DNA from: Candidatus Pacearchaeota archaeon | GTDB lineage: Archaea; Nanobdellota; Nanobdellia; Pacearchaeales; GW2011-AR1 | DNA: 50,059 nt | Direction: 5' to 3' | Assembly (NCBI GenBank): GCA_018303885.1 | Contig: JAGVXG010000003.1 | Location: 1 to 50,059 of the forward strand | Shown: piece by piece, positions 1 through 8,776 of the stretch | How positions within the stretch are numbered: position 1 is the stretch's first letter | How the letters are laid out: each line of letters begins with the position of its first letter | The notes under the pieces: model-generated | The model's database searches: none | What the model saw: the letters and a program-made list of their open reading frames with translations, nothing else | Told to the model about the DNA's origin: nothing | Position numbers and translations under genes: made by a program

Positions 1-3000
1 TCAAAAATTCAATTCAACTCAATGGTATCTCTATGTAAACCAAAGTAAAAATGCAACTACTGTCCTAGACACTGGAAATTACACTTATTACACTTATGCG
101 TCTGCGAATTCCGGACTTGCAAACCAAACAGATACAAGATATATTACAGTTGCGCCGCCACAAACACAATTCATTTCGCCAACACCAGCAAACGCAACAA
201 CAACATCAAACACTTCAATTGAGATTAATGTTTCAATCGTTGAATCTAATTTAGAAAACCTAACTTACAACTGGAACACTACGAATTACACGTTTTACAA
301 CGATTCTTTAGTTTTGATGATGAATTTTGATAATTTAACTGCGATTGGAGAAGGAACTAGTAATCTAACTCGTATTGTTGATGTTTCAAACTCTGGAAAT
401 AATGGCACTTGTATTGGTATGGGTACTAATTGTAACTATACAACAGGAAAATATGGAAATTCAACATATTTTGATGGAACTGATGATAGTATTTCTGTCG
501 GACTCACTGGGATTCCGGCGTTGAATAGCAATCAAACTATTTCCGCCTGGATAAAATATCCGTCCACGCCCGCGTCAGCAAGGCAAATCACCAGCCGTGA
601 GGATGTGGCTGGCTTTAAAGGTGTCTCTATGGGCTTTCATACACTAGGCGGTTGTACAGGAATGAGCCTGGGGGTATGGGGATATGGCGGGCCGTTTGAC
701 GTATGTACATCCACAATTCCAACTGCTAATACGTGGCATCATTTTGTTTATACCTATAATGGCACGACCCACCAGCTCTACCTTGATGGTTCTGAAGTCA
801 ACAAATCCACAACTGCAATTGATACTGGAACAGCGACCGCAATGAAGATTGGTGCGTGGGCTGGGGGTAACGATGAATTTTGGCTTGGCTCTATCGACGA
901 AGTCCGTATCTGGAACAGAAGCCTGACAGCAAATGAAATATCTCAATTGTACATGAGTAATCTTCAAAAATTCAATTCAACTCAATGGTATCTCTATGTA
1001 AACCAAAGTAAAAATGCAACTACTGTCCTAGACACTGGAAATTACACTGTAACTATTACAGCTGAGGCAGCAGCGCCACAAACACAATTCATATCTCCAA
1101 CACCGGCAAATGCAACAACAACAGCAAACACGTCGATTGAAATTAATGTTTCAATCGTTGAATCTAACCTAGAAAACCTAACTTATAACTGGAACACTAC
1201 GAATTACACGCTTTACAATGATTCTCTTGTTTTAATGATGAACTTTGATAATATAACTGCAATTGGAGAAGGAACCAATAATCTAACTCGTGTTGTTGAT
1301 GTTTCAGGGTATGGAAATAATGGCACCTGTATTGGTATGGGTACTAATTGTAATTATACAACAGGAAAATATGGAAATGCAACTAGTTTTGATGGTGTTA
1401 ATGATTATGTGGATACGGCAAGACTGCAGGGTATCGAAGGAGTCAGCCAACTGACCTACTCAATGTGGTTCAAGAGAATTGCTGTCAATGCAAGGGTCTT
1501 TCTCTCTAAAACAACAGCTACGGGTAGCGACGCGAATCGTATCGTAATAGAGGCATGGACTGATGGAATGGTATATCTCGAACCTAGCAATGGTAATACG
1601 AGTTACGGTTATTTCGCCAGTAATGACACAAACTGGCATCACGTGGTTATGGTATTCGATGGCACACAATCTACTAACCCCACTCGACTGAAAGGGTATT
1701 TAGATGGCGTAGAGCAAACGCTTAGCTTCCTAGGAACTATAGGGAGCACCACATCAGCGGGCGCCACTGGAAACCTTTTTATTGGAGCACTCAATGCAAC
1801 AGAGGGTATGTTTTATACCAACGGCACCATCGACGAAGTCCGCATTTGGAATCGTTCATTAACAGCCGACGAAGTTTCTCAACTTTACATGAGTAATCTA
1901 CAAAAATTCAACTCAACTCAATGGTATCTCTATGTAAACCAAAGTAAAAACGCAACTGCTGTTTTAGATACTGGAACTTATACTTATTACACTTATGCCA
2001 GTGATGTTTCCAGTAACGCAAACCAAACAGATACAAGATATATTACAGTTGCGCCGCCACAAACACAATTCATATCACCAACACCGGCGAACGCAACAAC
2101 AACTTCAAACACTTCAATTGAGATTAATGTTTCAATCGTTGAATCTAACCTAGAAAACCTAACTTATAACTGGAACACTACGAATTACACACTTTACAAC
2201 GATTCTTTGGTTTTGATGATGAATTTTGATAATTTAACTGCGATTGGAGAAGGAACTAGTAATCTAACTCGTGTTGTTGATGTTTCAAACTCTGGAAATA
2301 ATGGAACTTGTATTGGTATGGGTACTAATTGTAATTACACAACAGGAAAATATGGAAATGCGACTAGTTTTGATGGGACTGATGATGCTGTGAATTTTGG
2401 GACTCCTAATGCTCTAAACTTAAGCACTAATTTTACTATCAGCACTTGGGTAAAGGTGCGTTCATTTGTAGACCTGTCAGGAGTTGTGGGAAAGGGACCG
2501 ACGGGAGCCAATCCAACAATTTCAATTAGGGCAGATTCTAATGCAGGAGCTAACCAATTTCTATTTAGAATTAATGATGGAACAAACAATGCTGAAGATT
2601 CTTGGGCTGGCAACTCTATAAACACTTGGTATCATGTTGTTATGGTGGTGGGAGCGAGAGGGACTAGCGGGGTGCTTGGTTATGTGGATGGGGTACAAAG
2701 AGTTAGTCTTGATACTTCAGCAGTTGGAATAATTACCTCTTCAAGTAATTGGTATGTGGGATGGAATGAAAGAAATAATAAATACTTCAACGGCTCAATC
2801 GACGAAGTCCGCATTTGGAATCGTTCATTAACAGCCGACGAAGTTTCTCAACTTTACATGAGTAATCTACAAAAATTCAACTCAACTCAATGGTACCTAT
2901 ATGTGAATCAAAGTAAAAATGCGACTGCTGTATTAGATACTGGAACTTATACTTATTACACTTATGCGTCTGCGAATTCCGGACTTGCAAACCAAACAGA

Positions 3001-3020
3001 TACAAGATATATTACGATTA
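1..3020 (+). repeat. Near-identical DNA blocks flanking divergent LamG cores
   Basis: Block R (end of LamG plus linker) occurs at about 1-130, 895-1075, 1831-2047 and 2802-3020. Block L (linker plus start of LamG) occurs at about 148-490, 1075-1395 and 2048-2385. Copies of each block agree almost base for base, for example the stretch around 965-1045 repeats 2-82. The three cores between them (about 490-893, 1395-1830, 2376-2798) share the fold but almost no nucleotide identity. Core 1 is visibly richer in G and C than its flanks. Confidence 0.85.
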
Positions 3021-3244
3021 GTGCAGCAGACGACTGCACTTGCACAGACGGAGCAACGTGGTTGATTGATGATGGAAGTAATTGTCAATTATCAACTACT
3101 TGTAATTTGGGAAGCAATCCGTTTAGACTGATGAATGGAAGATTAGTAATCACAAATACTGGAAAACTTAATGCACAGGGCTGCTACATTCAAAACGCCG
3201 AAAATCTGTTTGTTCAGCAAGGCGGTGGTTTGATATGCAGATGA
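2..3244 (+). CDS. Giant LamG-repeat surface protein, 3' part
   Basis: The reading frame is open from base 2 and ends with TGA at 3242-3244, so the 5' end lies outside the window and the internal ATG at 314 is not the real start. Three LamG (concanavalin A-like lectin/glucanase) modules are visible, each opening with LVLMMNFDN and closing with DEVRIWNRSLTA. They are joined by linkers carrying QFISPTPANATTT and NLTYNWNTTNYT. The C-terminal ~70 residues are Cys-containing (DDCTCTDG...CNLG...GCYIQNA) and may be a separate cap. The protein is very rich in N-x-S/T sequons, as expected for a glycosylated cell-surface protein. Probable role is adhesion to sugars or to a host cell; this is inference from the fold family. 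No membrane anchor is visible in the part present. Confidence 0.9.
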   Translation, partial: QKFNSTQWYLYVNQSKNATTVLDTGNYTYYTYASANSGLANQTDTRYITVAPPQTQFISPTPANATTTSNTSIEINVSIVESNLENLTYNWNTTNYTFYNDSLVLMMNFDNLTAIGEGTSNLTRIVDVSNSGNNGTCIGMGTNCNYTTGKYGNSTYFDGTDDSISVGLTGIPALNSNQTISAWIKYPSTPASARQITSREDVAGFKGVSMGFHTLGGCTGMSLGVWGYGGPFDVCTSTIPTANTWHHFVYTYNGTTHQLYLDGSEVNKSTTAIDTGTATAMKIGAWAGGNDEFWLGSIDEVRIWNRSLTANEISQLYMSNLQKFNSTQWYLYVNQSKNATTVLDTGNYTVTITAEAAAPQTQFISPTPANATTTANTSIEINVSIVESNLENLTYNWNTTNYTLYNDSLVLMMNFDNITAIGEGTNNLTRVVDVSGYGNNGTCIGMGTNCNYTTGKYGNATSFDGVNDYVDTARLQGIEGVSQLTYSMWFKRIAVNARVFLSKTTATGSDANRIVIEAWTDGMVYLEPSNGNTSYGYFASNDTNWHHVVMVFDGTQSTNPTRLKGYLDGVEQTLSFLGTIGSTTSAGATGNLFIGALNATEGMFYTNGTIDEVRIWNRSLTADEVSQLYMSNLQKFNSTQWYLYVNQSKNATAVLDTGTYTYYTYASDVSSNANQTDTRYITVAPPQTQFISPTPANATTTSNTSIEINVSIVESNLENLTYNWNTTNYTLYNDSLVLMMNFDNLTAIGEGTSNLTRVVDVSNSGNNGTCIGMGTNCNYTTGKYGNATSFDGTDDAVNFGTPNALNLSTNFTISTWVKVRSFVDLSGVVGKGPTGANPTISIRADSNAGANQFLFRINDGTNNAEDSWAGNSINTWYHVVMVVGARGTSGVLGYVDGVQRVSLDTSAVGIITSSSNWYVGWNERNNKYFNGSIDEVRIWNRSLTADEVSQLYMSNLQKFNSTQWYLYVNQSKNATAVLDTGTYTYYTYASANSGLANQTDTRYITISAADDCTCTDGATWLIDDGSNCQLSTTCNLGSNPFRLMNGRLVITNTGKLNAQGCYIQNAENLFVQQGGGLICR

Positions 3245-3261
3245 TGGGACACTCCCTCAAA

Positions 3262-3278
3262 CCCATGAGAAAAATGGG
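3262..3278 (+). terminator. Possible terminator hairpin after LamG gene
   Basis: CCCAT (3262-3266) pairs with ATGGG (3274-3278) over a seven-base loop and is followed by a pyrimidine-rich tract (3280-3291). It lies about 20 bases after the LamG stop codon. Weak stem, so only suggestive. Confidence 0.35.
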
Positions 3279-3364
3279 ACTTTTCCCTCTTAAACCCAGA
3301 AAGAATAAAAAAGTTAAACATTTACTTAAAATAAACTTTCTTATTGTATATTAGATAAAACGAA

Positions 3365-3377
3365 AGGTTTATATATC
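3365..3377 (+). promoter_or_regulatory. TATA box for the abiE pair
   Basis: GGTTTATATATCC resembles an archaeal TATA box and lies about 40 bases before the ATG at 3412, with AAAGGTG at 3396-3402 as a possible ribosome binding site. This implies a short leader rather than leaderless transcription. Confidence 0.6.
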
Positions 3378-3411
3378 CTATTACATTTCACCCATAAAGG
3401 TGAATTAAACT

Positions 3412-4014
3412 ATGAATAAAATAGACACCATCTTAAGAGAAGCTAAAGGAAAAATCCTCACAAGAAAAGATTTTGATGGTTTGGCAAATAAGTATGATTT
3501 TGATAAAGATACGCTGAGAAAAGTTATGCTAAATAAAGGTTATCTCGTAACTATATTCCGGGGAGTTTACTATTTAAAAAGTCATGAAGAAAAAAAGTTT
3601 AATTCTCTAAAATACTCTCCTTATGAATTATTATCTCTTGGCTTAGAGAAAAAAAATGTTAAATGGTATTTTGGCTTGAACACTGCTTTAAAGTTTTTAG
3701 GTTTGACTCATGAAGTTTTTCCTGTAAATATTGTTATTAATAATAAATTCAATAGAACAGCGCCCCTAAAAATAGCGGGTTCAAGTTTCTTGTTTGTAAA
3801 ATTAAAACCTTCTTTATTCTTTGAAATTAAAGAAACAAAAACAAACAATAATATTCCTCTTTATTTTAGCAATTTAGAAAAAACCTTGCTAGACTTAATC
3901 TATCTAAAGAAAATTATCGACCTTAATGAATATAAATTTAATAAGTCTCTTTTTCTCAGGGAATCGGTTGAATATAATCGGATAGTAAAAAAGAGAATAA
4001 AAGAGATGCTATAA
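3412..4014 (+). CDS. abiEi: AbiEi-like antitoxin / transcriptional regulator
   Basis: A 200-residue protein with an N-terminal winged-helix-like region (about 1-60, containing LTRKDFDGLANKYDF and RGVYYL) and a C-terminal domain with YYGL-type motif WYFGLNTALKFLG and the conserved SNLEKTLLDLIYL. This layout matches AbiEi antitoxins of type IV toxin-antitoxin systems, which bind DNA at their own promoter and counter the nucleotidyltransferase toxin. The stop TAA overlaps the ATG of the next gene by one base (TAATG), so the two are translationally coupled. Identification rests on motif recognition together with the partner gene. Confidence 0.8.
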   Translation: MNKIDTILREAKGKILTRKDFDGLANKYDFDKDTLRKVMLNKGYLVTIFRGVYYLKSHEEKKFNSLKYSPYELLSLGLEKKNVKWYFGLNTALKFLGLTHEVFPVNIVINNKFNRTAPLKIAGSSFLFVKLKPSLFFEIKETKTNNNIPLYFSNLEKTLLDLIYLKKIIDLNEYKFNKSLFLRESVEYNRIVKKRIKEML

Positions 4015-4934
4015 TGGAAATAGATAAGGATAAACTTAAGAATTTCTTGATGTCAATAAAAGACAAAACAAGTATAACTGCCTTAGAGCTGATTGAAAAA
4101 GACTTTTACCTTAATATCCTGCTTTCAAAATTGAATTTTGGGGGCTATGTGTTTAAAGGAGGAACTTGCTTGGCTAAAGCGTATCTTGATTATTTCAGAT
4201 TTTCAGAAGATCTTGATTTTACTTTTGCTGATCAGAAGTTATGGCAAGGTAAACCAACAAAAAGCATAAAGAAAATTTGCAAGGAAAAAATCAATGCTTT
4301 TGGAGAGCAACTTGAAAAAATAGGATTAGAATTTAAATTTGATAAAACAGATATAAAATATGTTCAGATAGGAAGCAGTAATAAACTTGTAACTTTCAAA
4401 GTTCATTATATTTCAGTTTTAACAGGAAACCCTTCCTTTATTAAGGTTCAAATTAACTTCTTAGAAAAAATTATATTTGGCACTCAAACAAAAGAACTGC
4501 TTCCTTTAATTAAACCAAATCAATTTACAAAAGAGGATCAAATCTATTTTAAAGAATTTCTTGATTTTTACAAGCCAATCAAAACAAAAGTTTATGACAT
4601 TAAGGAGATAGTAACTGAGAAAACGCGCTCATTGTTAACAAGAAAAGCAATAAAATCAAGAGACGCTATTGACTTGCTCTTCATCTATCAAAAATTTAAT
4701 ATAAAGCCACAAGACTTCTTGAAAGAAACAAAAGAAAAGCTTCTTTTCTCAATAACTACATATAGTAAATACAAAGATAACTTGCTTTTGACAAAAGAAA
4801 AACTTCAAGCCTTAAAGTTTCAGTATAGTGAAGTTCGCCAATTGGTAATGAAACCCTTCAATAAAGAAAATTTTGATGCTTATATCAAAGAGCTTAAACC
4901 TTTATTGATTGAGTTGGCTGAAGAGATTGATTAA
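4014..4934 (+). CDS. abiEii: AbiEii-family nucleotidyltransferase toxin
   Basis: A 306-residue protein of the AbiEii/AbiGii nucleotidyltransferase family. The signature is clear: FKGGT near residues 47-51 and RFSEDLDF near 62-69, with D66 and D68 as metal-binding aspartates. These toxins transfer nucleotides to tRNA or other targets and are neutralised by the AbiEi partner just upstream. The gene overlaps abiEi by one base and is followed 12 bases later by a gene on the same strand, which may be co-transcribed. Length is typical for the family. No sign of inactivation. Confidence 0.85.
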   Translation: MEIDKDKLKNFLMSIKDKTSITALELIEKDFYLNILLSKLNFGGYVFKGGTCLAKAYLDYFRFSEDLDFTFADQKLWQGKPTKSIKKICKEKINAFGEQLEKIGLEFKFDKTDIKYVQIGSSNKLVTFKVHYISVLTGNPSFIKVQINFLEKIIFGTQTKELLPLIKPNQFTKEDQIYFKEFLDFYKPIKTKVYDIKEIVTEKTRSLLTRKAIKSRDAIDLLFIYQKFNIKPQDFLKETKEKLLFSITTYSKYKDNLLLTKEKLQALKFQYSEVRQLVMKPFNKENFDAYIKELKPLLIELAEEID

Positions 4935-4946
4935 AAAGAGGGAAAA

Positions 4947-6674
4947 TTGACAACAAATAATTTTAAACAAAGTAACTTTAAGCATAGACTAAACTATAAA
5001 AAAACATATTTCTTAGTCGTTATCTTATTTTTATTCTCAGTATTTGCAACTTTTACAGTTCTGGCAATAAACGCAACATCAGGAAATTATTCTATAGCAA
5101 TGTTCGGTTCTGGATTGCAATCGTCAAACACAAGCTCAAGCAGCTACAATGGGACACTGCTCTTGACTCATACCGGAAGCACACGTGGCGCAAACACAAC
5201 AACATATACTACAAACATAGGATTCTTTGATAATGTATCCTATTTCAGAGCTGTAAGCATAACATCATATTCAATAACACCAACTTCAGCAGTCGTCGGC
5301 TCAACAATAAGCCTGTCAATTTCAGCATTAAATTCACAATCAGTATGGGCGAATGTAACCTCTCCAAACAATCAAGTACAAAGACTAAATCTCGTAAATG
5401 GCGACACACTAGAATTTTTACCTATTCCTTCTGTTGTAGGAACATACACTGTTACGTTTTACGCAAATAGCTCAACAGGAACAATCGCAAGTGCTGTAGA
5501 TACTTTTGCCTTAACAGCAGCAAGCACGACGCCTTCTGGTGGTGGGGGTGGCGGCGGAGGCGTAACAACAATAGTACCATGCACATACAACTGGGATTGC
5601 ACGCCTTGGAGTGTTTGTGCCGATGGAAAACAAACAAGAGAATGCAAGAATATAGGAACATGCACAGGAACAGAAAGCAAACCAATAGAAGAAATAGATT
5701 GCTCAGAAGCGTTATTTGACATACTCTTGAAATTAAAAAACATTGACTTAAATGAAAACAAATCCCTGCTCTTTAGCTATGACTTAATTGAACAAATTGG
5801 CGTAGAAAAAATTGATGTTCACATAAAAACTTCTATAATTGACAGCAGAAATAATGAAATCTTCAGCAGAATAGAAACCAAAGCAGTGCAGGGAAATTTA
5901 AGCGTTATAGACAAAATAGATGAAATACGGTTCATCGATGGTGATTACATTTTAAGAGTAGATATACTCTATGGAAACCTACAAAGAGCATTTGCCGAAC
6001 AAAAATTCAAAGTTGAAAATGGAAAACTAGAAAAAATTGTCGGTGAATTGCCTGAAAGAGAAAAAATAAACTTAACTGTTCTCCTAATTTTGCTTATTCT
6101 TATTCTAGCAACCGCCATTATAATCATATTATTAAAGAAAAGGCGAAAAAGAAAGCACGAAGTTCACAGACACAGAATGGAAGCTCATAAGCATCATAAA
6201 ACCCACAAACATAAACATAGATCATCGGTAAGAAAAATCGTGATTGCAATCGCGATAGGTGCGGCAGCAATATTCCTAGAAACATCTTCCAGGGGAAAAA
6301 TAATTGGATTTGCAGTAAACGAAATTCCAAGCAAAGTTAGTTCTAATTTCCTATGGATTTTGCCGTTATTGATTCTGATTGGTTTATTAATCATTTACAG
6401 GAAAAAAATATTATCTAAGTATTTCTCAAACAAGGTTCTTGATTTAATGGATAAAGAGGTTTATACTGACTCTGGGGACTATATAGGAAAAGTTGAAGAA
6501 GTCATTATAGAAAAAAACAAAATTGACAGCTTAAGGGTTAAATTAGACGATAAAAAAACCACTTACAAAACAAAGGGGCTAATAATTAAATATAGCCAAG
6601 TAAAAGGCATAAAACACGTTATAATTATTAAGAATTTTGAATTGGGCGAGATAGAGATACATTCAGATAATTGA
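4947..6674 (+). CDS. Membrane protein: secreted N-domain, His-rich loop, PRC barrel
   Basis: A 575-residue protein starting at TTG, chosen because AGAGGG lies just upstream and no suitable ATG exists. Residues ~20-41 are a signal/anchor helix. A Thr/Ser-rich extracellular-type domain follows, then a poly-Gly linker (~195-205) and a six-Cys thrombospondin-like stretch (CTYNWDCTPWSVC...) near 211-253. A membrane helix at ~375-395 precedes a loop with about ten His among Lys/Arg (~397-428), two more helices (~430-447, ~462-482) and a C-terminal PRC-barrel (~495-573, DSGDYIGKVEEVII). PRC barrels in archaea often bind partner proteins or RNA in the cytoplasm. Function is not known; the His cluster could bind metal. 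Confidence 0.85.
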   Translation: MTTNNFKQSNFKHRLNYKKTYFLVVILFLFSVFATFTVLAINATSGNYSIAMFGSGLQSSNTSSSSYNGTLLLTHTGSTRGANTTTYTTNIGFFDNVSYFRAVSITSYSITPTSAVVGSTISLSISALNSQSVWANVTSPNNQVQRLNLVNGDTLEFLPIPSVVGTYTVTFYANSSTGTIASAVDTFALTAASTTPSGGGGGGGGVTTIVPCTYNWDCTPWSVCADGKQTRECKNIGTCTGTESKPIEEIDCSEALFDILLKLKNIDLNENKSLLFSYDLIEQIGVEKIDVHIKTSIIDSRNNEIFSRIETKAVQGNLSVIDKIDEIRFIDGDYILRVDILYGNLQRAFAEQKFKVENGKLEKIVGELPEREKINLTVLLILLILILATAIIIILLKKRRKRKHEVHRHRMEAHKHHKTHKHKHRSSVRKIVIAIAIGAAAIFLETSSRGKIIGFAVNEIPSKVSSNFLWILPLLILIGLLIIYRKKILSKYFSNKVLDLMDKEVYTDSGDYIGKVEEVIIEKNKIDSLRVKLDDKKTTYKTKGLIIKYSQVKGIKHVIIIKNFELGEIEIHSDN

Positions 6675-6803
6675 TATTCAAAGAGAGTTTTAAATTCTAA
6701 AAACACAACTTCATTGGCACCATAATTATAAATAAGATATGATTTATTAGCTAAAGTATGATAAAACTAATTAAGTTTAGTATAATTAAAAATAGGATAA
6801 TTT

Positions 6804-6830
6804 AAAAATCAAAAAAACCTTGAGATTTTT
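6804..6830 (+). promoter_or_regulatory. Hairpin abutting the Shine-Dalgarno of the DUF5679 gene
   Basis: AAAAATC (6804-6810) pairs with GATTTTT (6824-6830) and directly abuts AGGAGGA (6831-6837), the strong ribosome binding site five bases before ATG 6842. It could position or modulate the site, but an A/T stem of seven pairs is weak. Confidence 0.35.
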
Positions 6831-6841
6831 AGGAGGAATAA

Positions 6842-7030
6842 ATGGTACAAGGATATTGTGTAAAGTGTAAGGCAAAGTGTCAAATGAAAAACCCTGAAAT
6901 CAAACAGACTTCCAGGGGAGGATACATGGCTCAAGGAAACTGTTCTAGTTGTGGAACAAGAATGAGCGCCATGATGTCAAAAGATAATGCAGAAAAAGCA
7001 ATCAAAGAAGGCGCAAAAAAATCTTTTTAA
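6842..7030 (+). CDS. DUF5679-family small zinc-ribbon protein
   Basis: A 62-residue protein with CVKCKAKC near the start and CSSCG at residues ~38-42, giving two Cys pairs for one zinc. The central motif TSRGGYMAQGNCSSCG and the length fit the archaeal DUF5679 family, whose function is unknown. It has the strongest Shine-Dalgarno of this region (AGGAGGA), which suggests abundant expression, possibly as a ribosome- or chromatin-associated factor (inference). It stands alone between the membrane protein and the aIF1A cluster. Confidence 0.85.
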   Translation: MVQGYCVKCKAKCQMKNPEIKQTSRGGYMAQGNCSSCGTRMSAMMSKDNAEKAIKEGAKKSF

Positions 7031-7105
7031 TTTTTTAGCCTTAAACTTAGTCTGCATTAATTTTATAAAGCTTGTTCAGTGAGAACTTCTAAGGTTTTCC
7101 ATAAA

Positions 7106-7408
7106 ATGTTCGTAAATATAATAAAAACATATAGAAATGTTATTGCAATTTGCGATAAAGAACTGCTCGGGAAAAGGTTTGAATCTGGAAAATTTCAGCT
7201 GGATGTGAAGGAAAGTTTTTACCACGGTAAGGACGAACCCAAATCAAAAGAACAAGTTATAGAGCTAATGAAATCTTTTTCAAATGAAGATGCCACTTTC
7301 AGTATAGTTGGTAAGAAATCAGTGGCCGCGGCAATAGAAGCAGGAATTATTGACCAAGAAGGTGTGGGTGAAATTAGCGGGATTCCTTTCGCTCTTGTAC
7401 TCGCATAA
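7106..7408 (+). CDS. DUF424 family protein
   Basis: About 100 residues. The family core is visible: VIAICDKELLGKRF, FQLDVKESFYHG and a C-terminal SGIPFALVL. A GTG at 7079 extends the frame by nine residues, but the TATA box TTTTATAAA at 7061-7069 would put transcription start after it, so ATG 7106 is preferred. DUF424 is an archaeal family often found beside translation initiation genes, as here next to aIF1A; structure-based suggestions of RNA or nucleotide binding exist, but no function is established. Confidence 0.8.
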   Translation: MFVNIIKTYRNVIAICDKELLGKRFESGKFQLDVKESFYHGKDEPKSKEQVIELMKSFSNEDATFSIVGKKSVAAAIEAGIIDQEGVGEISGIPFALVLA

Positions 7409-7454
7409 TTAATTTTTCCAACAGTTTTATAAACAAAATTATTTTAAAATAATC

Positions 7455-7772
7455 ATGGATAAAAAGCAAGAGAACACTGAGGAAGTAGTCACAAGAGTAA
7501 AACTTCCAAGAAGCGGGGAAGTAATTGGAATCATTGAGCAAAGGCTTGGAGGAAACAAAATGCTTGTAAATTGCCTGGATGGAAAAACAAGAAACTGCCG
7601 CGTGCCTGGCCGGTTAAGGCGTGCTCTTTGGCTTCGTCCAGGAGACGTCGTGATAATAGAATTTTGGGAGCTTGACAAAGACAAAGGCGACGTAATCTTC
7701 AAATACAGGCCCAATCAGGTTGAATGGTTAAAAGAAAAAGGCTATCTAAAAAAAGATAAAACTGAATTCTAA
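7455..7772 (+). CDS. eif1a: Translation initiation factor aIF1A
   Basis: A 105-residue OB-fold protein with the diagnostic run of aIF1A: GEVIGIIEQRLGG, NCLDGKTRNCRVPG and LRPGDVVII. It binds the A site of the small ribosomal subunit and helps place initiator tRNA and mRNA. ATTTTATAAAC-like TATA sequence at 7424-7433 lies 22-30 bases before the ATG, so the mRNA is probably leaderless. The next gene starts two bases after its stop, forming an operon with the PNPOx-like gene, the KH protein and a wHTH protein. Confidence 0.95.
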   Translation: MDKKQENTEEVVTRVKLPRSGEVIGIIEQRLGGNKMLVNCLDGKTRNCRVPGRLRRALWLRPGDVVIIEFWELDKDKGDVIFKYRPNQVEWLKEKGYLKKDKTEF

Positions 7773-7773
7773 A

Positions 7774-8253
7774 ATGAAAATTGATAAAAATATATTAAAA
7801 TCAATAAAGAACATCTTAAACAAAAATAAACTTTTAACATTATCTACCTTTTATAAAAACCAGCCATATTCTAATACTGCATATTATACTTTTGATAGAA
7901 AATTCAATCTCTACATATGGAGCGAAACTAAAACAACTCATGAAAAAAATATCCTGAGAAATAATAATGTATCTGTTAACATTTTTGATTCTCGACAAAA
8001 GTGGGGTTCTTTACTTCAGGGATTACAAGCAACAGGTACAATTACCTTAGTAGGGAATAATAAAGAACTTATCAAAGCAGGCATATTATACATTAAAAGA
8101 TTTCCGAAATCACTAAGGTTTGTCAAAAATCCTAAAGGATTCCATAATAAAATCTTTGAATCCCGATTATATAAGATAAAATTAAATAAAATAAAGACCT
8201 TTGATGAAAAAATTTTTGGGAAGGGGGAATTTAGAGAAATATTCTTAACTTAG
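7774..8253 (+). CDS. PNPOx-like split-barrel flavin protein
   Basis: A 159-residue protein with the pyridoxamine 5'-phosphate oxidase-like split barrel: LTLSTFYKNQPYSNTAYY near the N-terminus, LYIWSETKTTHEKN in the middle and LQGLQATGTITLV after it. Members bind FMN, F420 or heme; the substrate cannot be told from sequence. It sits one base after aIF1A and one base before the KH gene, so it is in the same operon. In many archaea the gene between aIF1A and the KH protein is the RIO1 kinase, which is absent here. Confidence 0.8.
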   Translation: MKIDKNILKSIKNILNKNKLLTLSTFYKNQPYSNTAYYTFDRKFNLYIWSETKTTHEKNILRNNNVSVNIFDSRQKWGSLLQGLQATGTITLVGNNKELIKAGILYIKRFPKSLRFVKNPKGFHNKIFESRLYKIKLNKIKTFDEKIFGKGEFREIFLT

Positions 8254-8254
8254 A

Positions 8255-8776
8255 ATGGAAAAAATCATCTGCGATAAAATTGCAAGGATAACGAAAAATA
8301 GAAAAAAGCTAGAAGAAAGACTCAAGGTAAAAATCGACAACAGTGGAAAAGAAATCACCATAACAGGAAACCCAGAAGACGAATATATTGCTGTAAAAGT
8401 TATCGAGGCTTTGGATTTCGGCTTCCCTTTCTCAATAGCCCTACTAATCAAAGAAGATGATCTCTTATTCGAAGCTTTAAACATCAAAGACCACACAAGA
8501 AGAAAAGATTTAGAAGTTGTTAGGGCAAGAATCATAGGAAAAAAAGGTAAAACACTCAGAACTTTAACTGAATTGACAAAATGTCATTTTGAACTTAAAG
8601 GAAATCAATTAGGAATTCTTGGAGATCCAGAACATATTAGATATGCGCAAGAATCTGCTATCTCTTTAATACGCGGCGCAAAACAGGCAAATGTTTATGC
8701 TTTCCTAGAAAAACATCAAGTAAAACCTGTTTTTGATCTTGGATTAAAGCCAATAAAAAAGAAGAAGAAAAAATGA
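8255..8776 (+). CDS. KH-domain rRNA-processing protein, Dim2/Pno1-like
   Basis: A 173-residue protein with two KH domains. The second carries the signature RARIIGKKGKTLRTLTELTKCHFEL reduced here to its core IIGKKGKT (residues ~90-97). Archaeal Dim2/Pno1 proteins bind the 3' end of 16S rRNA during small-subunit assembly and often lie next to aIF1A. The C-terminus ends in a basic tail (PIKKKKKK). Its TGA overlaps the ATG of the following wHTH gene (ATGA), which indicates coupling. Confidence 0.9.
   Translation: MEKIICDKIARITKNRKKLEERLKVKIDNSGKEITITGNPEDEYIAVKVIEALDFGFPFSIALLIKEDDLLFEALNIKDHTRRKDLEVVRARIIGKKGKTLRTLTELTKCHFELKGNQLGILGDPEHIRYAQESAISLIRGAKQANVYAFLEKHQVKPVFDLGLKPIKKKKKK

Noticed and set aside
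644-967. Antisense frame in LamG core 1, and similar frames at 1460-1669 and 2335-2625
   Set aside because: They lie opposite the clear LamG frame and share no features with one another.
314-3244. LamG protein starting at ATG 314
   Set aside because: The frame stays open upstream to base 2 and translates the same linker as later repeats, so 314 is an internal methionine.
5459-5761. Cys/Leu-rich minus-strand frames under the PRC-barrel gene
   Set aside because: Caused by the poly-Gly and Cys codons of the plus-strand gene; no start signals.
7079-7105. GTG start for the DUF424 gene
   Set aside because: The TATA box at 7061-7069 is too close; transcription would begin downstream of the GTG.
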